From positions 1 through 11,304 of the forward strand of contig CAZBBC010000146.1 of assembly GCA_964489835.1 (NCBI GenBank): DNA of 11,304 nucleotides. Reading direction: 5' to 3'. A program made the translations under genes and the position numbers. The stretch comes from CAZBBC01 sp964489835 (GTDB lineage Bacteria; Calditrichota; Calditrichia; JAJRVZ01). Shown here one piece after another: positions 6,404-11,304 of the stretch (positions are counted from its first letter, which is position 1; every line of letters begins with the position of its first letter). The notes beneath the pieces are model-generated. The model was not told where the DNA came from and ran no database searches. It saw only the letters and a program-made list of their open reading frames with translations.

Positions 6404-6615
6404 TATCGCCAATCCATGGCTTTATGTTGCAATTGAACCGAATTGTATTGCTTTGAAATGCCAGATAATCCTCCGCTCCACTGGAATTTAAATTTTCTTT
6501 TATTACTACGATCAATACTATATTTATTTATCAAGAAATCAATATAGTCTATAATCTCGGGGATTAACTGGGGTGGGACTTTTTTTAATTTTTTATTTAA
6601 TTTGCTTATGTCCAT
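6403..6615 (-). CDS. DUF2281-type antitoxin, now without a functional toxin
   Basis: This 70-residue protein matches the pattern of small DUF2281 antitoxins that precede PIN toxins. It has an N-terminal helix (MDISKLNKKLKKVPPQLIPE), IIDYIDFLINKYS, then the C-terminal segment KRKFKFQWSGGLSGISKQYN and SVQLQHKAMDWR, the part expected to wrap the toxin. The length is normal and the frame intact. A weak ribosome site (GTAGGT) lies about eight bases upstream. It is coupled by TAATG to the truncated vapC-like gene. As an orphan it could still autoregulate or neutralise related toxins elsewhere (inference). A TATAAT on the minus strand at about 6723-6728 could serve as -10, giving a leader of about 100 nt. 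Confidence 0.8.
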   Translation of the reverse strand: MDISKLNKKLKKVPPQLIPEIIDYIDFLINKYSIDRSNKRKFKFQWSGGLSGISKQYNSVQLQHKAMDWR

Positions 6616-6940
6616 TCTTGTATACCTACTTAAATCTTTTTATGAAAATTAAACGCTATTAAATTTAAAACCAAATATTGAAATAAAGTTTCATTTATAA
6701 AAGAAAAAATGCTAGAGATATTATAAAATTGAATTTATTTAATTCCCATCTCGATGATCGGCTTTGTTGTAAATTCTAAATCCCAAGTCCGCCGGGAGGC
6801 GGATTTTCAACCCACTGGCGTGACACCAAATCCCAAATAAATTCTAAGTTCTAATTCTGAAAACATCCTTACCCCTTTTTTGCATTGGTCTGATCTTTGC
6901 TTTAAATAACTGATTATACCTGTCTGGAATTAATAACTTG
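6616..6940. other. Intergenic stretch with heptamer remnants and a GC hairpin
   Basis: No gene. It is AT-rich from 6620 to 6760, then shows two short heptamer-like runs (6770-6790 and 6831-6862) around a hairpin (TCCGCC, loop GGGA, GGCGGA, 6788-6803) followed by TTTT. The whole block 6770-6862 looks like debris of the same repeat family that truncates the vapC-like gene. Confidence 0.5.
6788..6807. repeat. Small GC-rich hairpin with T run, terminator-like
   Basis: A perfect 6-bp stem TCCGCC/GGCGGA around GGGA is followed by TTTT. It could terminate plus-strand transcription, but no plus-strand gene lies just upstream. It is embedded between heptamer-like runs, so a repeat element is at least as likely. 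Confidence 0.5.
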
Positions 6941-6963
6941 GCTGATTATTAATAATAATCAGC
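6941..6963. promoter_or_regulatory. Perfect 11-bp inverted repeat upstream of the phd-parE pair
   Basis: GCTGATTATTA and TAATAATCAGC flank a single A. There is no T run and it sits 62 nt before the antitoxin ATG, so an operator is likelier than a terminator. It may be the distal site of cooperative Phd/YefM binding (inference). Confidence 0.5.
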
Positions 6964-6973
6964 ATTGAATAGT

Positions 6974-7009
6974 ATTAAATTATATACTAAATTTCGTATT
7001 TAATTTAAT
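6974..7009. promoter_or_regulatory. Promoter-proximal inverted repeat of the phd-parE operon
   Basis: Fourteen-base arms (6974-6987 and 6996-7009) pair with one mismatch around an 8-nt centre, ending 15 nt before the ATG. The centre contains TAAATTTC (6988-6995), which resembles the Bacteroidota -7 element TAnnTTTG, with ATTG 20 bp upstream. A repressor at this palindrome would block that promoter. Autorepression by Phd/YefM antitoxins is well established; assignment to this site is inferred. Confidence 0.5.
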
Positions 7010-7024
7010 CAAACAGGAGGTTCA

Positions 7025-7303
7025 ATGACTATCAGTTATAAAGAAGACATTCTACCGGTAAGTGAACTAAAGAAAAATACCCGACGTGTGTTGGAACAGG
7101 TACGCAGAACCCAACGGCCCGTAATTTTAACCGTTAATGGTAAAGCCAGCTCTGTACTCATTGATGTAGACAGTTATGAAAAACAAATGAAGGCTTTAAA
7201 TCTAAGCGGTCTATTGTTAGAAGCGGAAAAAGATATCAAAGAAAGCAAGATCCGTCCGGTCGATTCTTTTCTGAGGGAATTTAAGCGTGATAAAAACTTA
7301 TAA
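7025..7303 (+). CDS. Phd/YefM-family antitoxin
   Basis: This 92-residue protein has the Phd/YefM fold pattern: a strand and helix ILPVSELKKNTRRVLEQV (9-26), a strand-rich RPVILTVNGKASSVLIDVDSYEKQ (31-54), then a charged helical C-terminus (LLLEAEKDIKESKIRP) that normally binds the toxin. It has a near-ideal ribosome site AGGAGG at 7015-7020, four bases before the ATG. It overlaps the toxin gene by 17 nt and should autoregulate through the inverted repeats at 6941-7009. It neutralises the downstream ParE-like toxin in the cytoplasm. The gene is complete and of normal length. Confidence 0.9.
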   Translation: MTISYKEDILPVSELKKNTRRVLEQVRRTQRPVILTVNGKASSVLIDVDSYEKQMKALNLSGLLLEAEKDIKESKIRPVDSFLREFKRDKNL

Positions 7304-7586
7304 TGTGTATATTACTAAAAGCGCTGAACAGGATATTCTTGATATTTGGAATTATATCTGCGATGATAGCAAGTCAGGGGCGAAAAAATTTATTGCCCAA
7401 ATCGAAACTGAAATAGCTAAACTGAAAAAATATCCACAGCGCTGTCCGGTAATAAATGAATCAGAATTCCTGGGCATTAAATACAGACATTTAGTCATAG
7501 GAAATTACAGAATCATTTTCAAAATTGATACCGATAACGTTTTTATAATGCGGATTATACATGGCACACGTATATTAAATTTATAA
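7287..7586 (+). CDS. ParE/RelE-family toxin
   Basis: This 99-residue protein starts at GTG 7287, with GAGGG at 7273-7277. Family features are SAEQDILDIWNYI (12-24), the helix KFIAQIETEIAKLKKYPQRCP (34-54), KYRHLVIGNYRIIFKID (65-81) and the closing strand VFIMRIIHGTRIL (85-97). That arrangement fits ParE-type toxins (gyrase inhibition) better than RelE, whose catalytic basic and tyrosine residues I cannot assign. The GTG start and 17-nt overlap with a strongly translated antitoxin suit a TA pair. It appears intact. Confidence 0.88.
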   Translation: MIKTYNVYITKSAEQDILDIWNYICDDSKSGAKKFIAQIETEIAKLKKYPQRCPVINESEFLGIKYRHLVIGNYRIIFKIDTDNVFIMRIIHGTRILNL

Positions 7587-7598
7587 TATGAATGCCTA

Positions 7599-8240
7599 TT
7601 AGTTTATAAATCGGGTTTGCAGCCACATTAGTCCAGTAAGGGATGAATCCTTTNNNNNNNNNNNNNNNNNNNNNNNNNNNNNNNNNNNNNNNNNNNNNNN
7701 NNNNNNNNNNNNNNNNNNNNNNNNNNNNNNNNNNNNNNNNNNNNNNNNNNNNNGAATCCTTTTATTCATTATTAAGAATATCCCAAACGTAAAAATTGTG
7801 GTAGGACAAGGAACTAAACCTGCTGGAAAAAATTTAGGATAAATATGTCCCAAATAATAGCCAAATACCTGATAACCTACAGCTGCATAAAGCACGAATA
7901 TAATTCCTGTAATCGAATAAACCGGACTTTCAGAACTTGCTAATAAATCAGTTCCCTTTAAACTAAATAAAAATATGAGTCCTTGAACGATGCAGCATAT
8001 TCCAAAAACATAACCAAAAAAATGAGAAGGGGCCCAAAATATTAAACTGAAAACAATTCCATTAAAAAGCCATAAAAAAGACAAAATTACCCATACAATT
8101 TTCTGAGAATATTTAAAGGGCCTAAAAGAAAAAAATAAAGCAAAACCAACAAATACATAGGCAATGATTTGCATGGGCCAAATTGTGGTATTGTATGGCT
8201 CCAATACCAGCATAAAATCTTCTGCAGAGAATGATAACAT
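7599..8240 (-). CDS. DUF6064-like integral membrane protein, C-terminus lost in a scaffold gap
   Basis: Residues 1-162 are readable (8240 down to about 7755): MLSFSAEDFMLVLEPYNTTI, then WPMQ and about five membrane segments (near 24-40, 48-70, 74-94, 108-131 and 146-159). GYYLGHIYPKFF and GLVPCPTTIFTFG (141-153) are the most recognisable DUF6064-type motifs. The function of that family is unknown. RBS AAAGGAG (8249-8255) fixes the start. The C-terminus is uncertain. Read across the N run, the frame would end at 7599 (213 positions). If the 9-nt identity at the gap edges (GAATCCTTT) is a real contig overlap, the protein would end at 7628-7630 after about 167 residues. Family members as I remember them are longer, favouring missing sequence. 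It is convergent with the ParE gene and on the same strand as the upstream hydrolase. Confidence 0.7.
   Translation of the reverse strand: MLSFSAEDFMLVLEPYNTTIWPMQIIAYVFVGFALFFSFRPFKYSQKIVWVILSFLWLFNGIVFSLIFWAPSHFFGYVFGICCIVQGLIFLFSLKGTDLLASSESPVYSITGIIFVLYAAVGYQVFGYYLGHIYPKFFPAGLVPCPTTIFTFGIFLIMNKRIXXXXXXXXXXXXXXXXXXXXXXXXXXXXXXXXXXKDSSLTGLMWLQTRFIN
7654..7753. other. Scaffold gap (100 N) inside the DUF6064-like gene
   Basis: Exactly 100 N, with GAATCCTTT on both edges (7645-7653 and 7754-7762). The shared 9-mer is much shorter than the 55-nt overlap at the first gap, so either a small overlap or missing sequence is possible. True gap length is unknown. Confidence 0.85.
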
Positions 8241-8387
8241 GATTGTTTCTCCTTTGTATTATTTTTTATCACCAAACTTATTGGCTGTAAGTTTTGCGGC
8301 CTTAGATTTTACAATAGAGAATATATCTTATCTGCTCTAACTTTAAAACAAGCTAGCTCTTAATTTAGCTACCAGAATAACAGGTTT

Positions 8388-9281
8388 TCATTTTACACTT
8401 TTGTCGATGGTTCTTAACCAATTTATTATTATCTGTGCCAGCTCATCCCTGGAATTCTTAAACGAATGATTATCCTGAACTGCAGCAATTTTTACACTCT
8501 TTGCTTTCTCATTTATTAATGCTCGGTATAAAGGTAAAATAATATGTTCGAATGAAACCTTGTGATCATCCCAGCCCCCGATAAGCAAAATATCCTTTTG
8601 ATCCAGTAGTGGAACACTTTTCAGCAAATGATAAGTCGGATTGGATTCGATTATATTCATTTCCGCTATTTCTTTGGGTATGCCACCTGGGGCGAATCTC
8701 ACTTTTTCGGTTTGAGTTTTCAGGTCATTAAATATTTTATCGATCATTTTTTTCATTTCTGGATTGCGGTTATATTCTTCCATGAACACTCCATGGTCGT
8801 TACCCCCAATAGAAAAAATTGCCTTTATCTCCGGATGATTGGCAGCATAAGTAAAGGCCATGCCCCCACCATAACTATATCCGCCTAAATAGATACGAGA
8901 GGTGTCTATTTTAAATTTGGTAATGTTCGCTGGTCGGTGAATAAAATCAAATGCGGCCTGGATATCTTTTTGGGTGTTTTCCCAACTGTTTTTTCCTTCG
9001 CTTTTGTGGGTACCACTATAGTTAAAGGTCAGTGCATTAATGCCAGCTTTAAAAAGTTTGTCTCCGATACCGAGTACATCTGTTTCATTTCCAATGCCGC
9101 CATGCAATAAAATTACAGTGGGAAAGCTTCCATCTCCATCCGATACATAAAATTTACCTTTGAGAACTATACGATCACGATCAATATTGATATCTATTGG
9201 AGTAGATGCTTGACTTTGAGAAAATGTGAAAACAATTAGGAAGAATAGAACAGACTTTAAAAAATTTGAATGCAGTTTCAT
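8388..9281 (-). CDS. Secreted alpha/beta hydrolase, single-domain paralogue of 1733-2989
   Basis: This 297-residue protein has a signal peptide (about 1-25, ending SQSQA). The complete triad is Ser136 in GGYSYGGG, Asp238/239 in IGGWDD, and His272 in QDNHSF. The oxyanion-region sequence is LLHGGIGNE (58-66) with the usual His60. It aligns without a single gap to the 418-residue hydrolase over residues 26-290, so all active-site positions carry the same numbers. It then stops after IDKSVK where the other continues into a SnoaL-like domain. No SnoaL remnant follows the stop. The 5' leaders are also alike (AAACAGAG, then an A-rich run to the ATG), so the duplication included upstream DNA. TATAAT on the minus strand near 9306-9311 could be its -10. 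The substrate is unknown; export to the periplasm or outside is expected. Confidence 0.88.
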   Translation of the reverse strand: MKLHSNFLKSVLFFLIVFTFSQSQASTPIDINIDRDRIVLKGKFYVSDGDGSFPTVILLHGGIGNETDVLGIGDKLFKAGINALTFNYSGTHKSEGKNSWENTQKDIQAAFDFIHRPANITKFKIDTSRIYLGGYSYGGGMAFTYAANHPEIKAIFSIGGNDHGVFMEEYNRNPEMKKMIDKIFNDLKTQTEKVRFAPGGIPKEIAEMNIIESNPTYHLLKSVPLLDQKDILLIGGWDDHKVSFEHIILPLYRALINEKAKSVKIAAVQDNHSFKNSRDELAQIIINWLRTIDKSVK

Positions 9282-9621
9282 TTTCTTTATCTCTGTTTAT
9301 TTTAATTATACTAGTAAATTTAGCAGGAGCCGCCTGATATCTCCAGCTAAAACTATTAATAAATTCAGACAAAACCATATGGCTGAAAGCATATCAATTG
9401 GCATTTGAATAGCTACAATATTTTTCCCGACTTTTATGCAAAAGGTTGGATTAACATCTTCTGGATACCGGAATAATTGGACCAATCAAAAAATATTCAA
9501 CGATCTACAACCAATTCGTGAGGCATAAAAATTTTGAGTCCTAAATCTATAAACTTTCCTGCCAAATTAGAAATATAAGCGATTGAATTCTGTTAACCCT
9601 TTACAGCTAAACAGATAGCCG
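9282..9621. other. Intergenic stretch, possible small gene remnant
   Basis: The first 60 bases upstream of the hydrolase resemble the leader of its paralogue at 2990-3050 (shared AAATTTA and AAACAGAG blocks on the minus strand). Further on, the minus strand has a 31-codon open stretch ending at 9497 (NSIAYISNLAGKFIDLGLKI, then FMPHELVVDR) that reads like protein but has no start. I could not assign it. No hairpin terminator for the sulfatase gene is obvious. Confidence 0.35.
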
Positions 9622-11088
9622 CTAATATTTATAGTAGAATCTTTCCGGATCATTGGTATTCAACATTTCCTTTTTCAGGTAATGCCTGAACGTGGTTATT
9701 TGTTCCTGGTAGTCCTTGTTATTAATTAAATTATCCCAACATCCCGGATCTTTAGTCAGGTCATAAAATTCTTCCGGAGGCCTTTCCTCCATAAAAAGCA
9801 TTTTTCTTTTTAATTTTTCACTCTTATCCAGACTTGAATTAACCACATCCATCCATCCGTTGCCCTTCTGTTTTGTACCGCCTGAGCGACCTACAAAAGA
9901 ATTCCAGATATAACAATACGTTTCATTAATAATCGCCCGATGAGGAAAAAACTCTTTTTCACTTGATTCATGTTGATAGTTAAATGCAGCATACGCATAA
10001 TCCCTGTCTGTTTTTTCTGTCTTGCCGGTAATCACATCATATATGGATTTACCTTCAATGGCTGATAAGGGAGGCAATCCCACAGCCTCAATAATTGTTG
10101 GCACAATATCGATAGAAGAGACAATAGATTTTTTATCAACAACTCCCTTTTTTATCTTATCCGGCCATCTCATAATAATAGGTGTACGTATACCGTCATG
10201 ATAAAGAGTGCTTTTGGCCCCGGGTGCACCCATTCCATGATCAGAAAGGAATATGACCAGGGTATTATTGGCGGCATCACTCTCGTCAATTGCTTTTAAT
10301 ATTGCGCCAATACATTCATCACCTCTGTGCAAGGCATTATAATAGGGAACCAAAGCCTTGCGTATTTCAGGAAGGTCGATTAAAAACGCCGGAATTTCTG
10401 CTTCATTCGCAGAATATTTTCTTGATGGTTCGGGGTATCTGTTCTCCGGATTCCATTTAGCCAACATCTGATGCTCTTGCTTCGTATCGTCCCAGGGCCT
10501 GTGCGGATCTATGGGATTGGCATACAGGAAAAAGGGGGTATTATTCTTCTTTGCGTTTTCAATAAAGGCCTTTGTCCTTTTGTAAAAAGAATCAGGATTT
10601 CTATCGTGAAAACCAACGCCAAAAGGCAATTCATGATATTCTATATCCCAGGTATTCAAATATTTTGATCGCCTCAATTTCAATATGGCTCCTGTTGTAT
10701 AGCCATTATCATGCAAATAGGTTGATATGGAGGGAGATTTTACATCCGGTTCTTCCCATAATTCAGGAGGTTGCTTTCCATGCCCCATCATACCACTACA
10801 GTGAGGATACCTACCCGATAGGATAGCCGCTCTGGACGGTCCGCAAATCGGGGTCATTACATATCCATGACTGAACATAATACCTTGAGAAGCCAGTTTG
10901 TCAATATTAGGAGTGATAGCGGGAACGGTACAACCCTCAACCCCCGTCGTACCGTATCCCATGTCATCTAACGTCAGAATAACGATATTTAAGGGGGACT
11001 TGTTAATATTTTTATGGCATCCAAAGACAACAAAAATTAAGATAGAAATAAAAAATAATTTAATGTCTAAGTTTATTATTTTTCCCAT
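9622..11088 (-). CDS. Lipoprotein S1-type sulfatase, N-sulfoglucosamine sulfohydrolase-like
   Basis: This 488-residue protein opens with a lipoprotein signal (hydrophobic 11-22, Cys24 in FVVFGC), so it is probably anchored in a membrane facing the periplasm or outside. Sulfatase landmarks are metal ligands Asp41-Asp42 (LTLDDMGYG), the formylglycine site Cys82-Gly-Pro-Ser-Arg86 (CxPSR, needing an anaerobic or FGE-type maturase), Asp194-Pro-His196-Arg, Asp283-His284-Gly, and Lys292 in KSTLYHDGIRTP. The C-terminal subdomain ends with EEFYDLTKDPGCWDNL. Overall pattern and length suggest the SGSH-like group acting on sulfated amino sugars; substrate assignment is tentative. The usual GKxH pocket motif reads Leu136-Lys-Leu-Arg139. 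No ribosome site is evident before the ATG, and no better start exists. It is the first gene of a minus-strand series, 340 nt from the hydrolase. Confidence 0.9.
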   Translation of the reverse strand: MGKIINLDIKLFFISILIFVVFGCHKNINKSPLNIVILTLDDMGYGTTGVEGCTVPAITPNIDKLASQGIMFSHGYVMTPICGPSRAAILSGRYPHCSGMMGHGKQPPELWEEPDVKSPSISTYLHDNGYTTGAILKLRRSKYLNTWDIEYHELPFGVGFHDRNPDSFYKRTKAFIENAKKNNTPFFLYANPIDPHRPWDDTKQEHQMLAKWNPENRYPEPSRKYSANEAEIPAFLIDLPEIRKALVPYYNALHRGDECIGAILKAIDESDAANNTLVIFLSDHGMGAPGAKSTLYHDGIRTPIIMRWPDKIKKGVVDKKSIVSSIDIVPTIIEAVGLPPLSAIEGKSIYDVITGKTEKTDRDYAYAAFNYQHESSEKEFFPHRAIINETYCYIWNSFVGRSGGTKQKGNGWMDVVNSSLDKSEKLKRKMLFMEERPPEEFYDLTKDPGCWDNLINNKDYQEQITTFRHYLKKEMLNTNDPERFYYKY

Positions 11089-11304
11089 AGAGCGTACACT
11101 GTAGTTGATGATACAAGATTAATAGACAATAAACTGTCAATAAATAATACATAAAATGTGAATAGATTTTTAATAATTACTCCTTATTATCATCTATATG
11201 AATTATATTTTACGTTTATACAAATAGCTGGGAATACATAAAGAATAGCATGAGTGTCCGGTTTAAAATTTTAGTTATTACTGATGTTACTAATAGTTTT
11301 TATT
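11089..11304. other. AT-rich upstream region of the sulfatase gene
   Basis: No ORF or clear hairpin. It should contain the sulfatase promoter on the minus strand, but several AT-rich boxes are possible and none is distinctive. Confidence 0.3.

Noticed and set aside
9497..9593. Minus-strand 31-codon open stretch (GKFIDLGLKIFMPHEL)
   Set aside because: No start codon at the beginning, preceded by a stop, and no family recognised; noted only as a possible remnant.
10471..11104. Several plus-strand ORFs opposite the sulfatase
   Set aside because: They are antisense shadows of a clearly recognised gene, without ribosome sites or domain signatures.

Overview
The window looks like a plastic, gene-poor stretch of a bacterial chromosome from the Bacteroidota/Chlorobiota/Ignavibacteria-like (FCB) assemblage, probably a metagenome-derived or draft scaffold. 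The main taxonomic clue is a decayed type IX secretion (Por/T9SS) C-terminal sorting domain on the minus strand at 960-1184, a domain essentially restricted to that superphylum. A lipoprotein S1 sulfatase, a Tat-exported Gfo/Idh/MocA oxidoreductase and secreted hydrolases fit a heterotroph that degrades polymers. Phylum-level placement is inference. Two 100-N scaffold gaps (3522-3621 and 7654-7753) show a draft assembly. The first is flanked by an exact 55-nt duplication and is almost certainly a contig-overlap artefact.

Layout, left to right. 1-768: a HigBA-like toxin-antitoxin (TA) operon behind a palindromic operator. 769-1520: a junk-like zone with a T9SS tail fragment, abutting a start-less 88-codon ORF of unknown function on the other strand, closed by a strong terminator hairpin. 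1733-2989 (minus): secreted alpha/beta hydrolase fused to a SnoaL-like domain. 3090-3141: a 23-bp-stem palindrome whose core matches the terminator at 1487-1514, so two related hairpins bracket the hydrolase. 3461-4965: Tat-lipoprotein Gfo/Idh/MocA oxidoreductase. 5299-6132: secreted basic-repeat protein with a DUF6515-like domain, ending at a good terminator. 6185-6615 (minus): intact DUF2281-type antitoxin with a PIN (VapC) toxin gene cut off by a heptanucleotide repeat array. 7025-7586: Phd/YefM-ParE TA pair with two inverted repeats in its promoter. 7599-8240 (minus): DUF6064-like membrane protein interrupted by the second gap. 8388-9281 (minus): a second alpha/beta hydrolase, collinear without gaps with the first over about 290 residues but lacking the SnoaL domain. 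9622-11088 (minus): lipoprotein sulfatase of the N-sulfoglucosamine sulfohydrolase type with an altered sulfate-pocket motif.

The genes do not form one pathway. Three TA loci in 7.5 kb, gene remnants, short tandem repeats and duplicated palindromes suggest an accessory region shaped by insertion, deletion and duplication. I see no CRISPR array, complete insertion sequence, rRNA or tRNA, and no convincing new multi-gene system. The best leads are the hairpin-bracketed hydrolase and its stripped-down paralogue, the heptamer array that truncates vapC, and the sulfatase with a non-canonical pocket.
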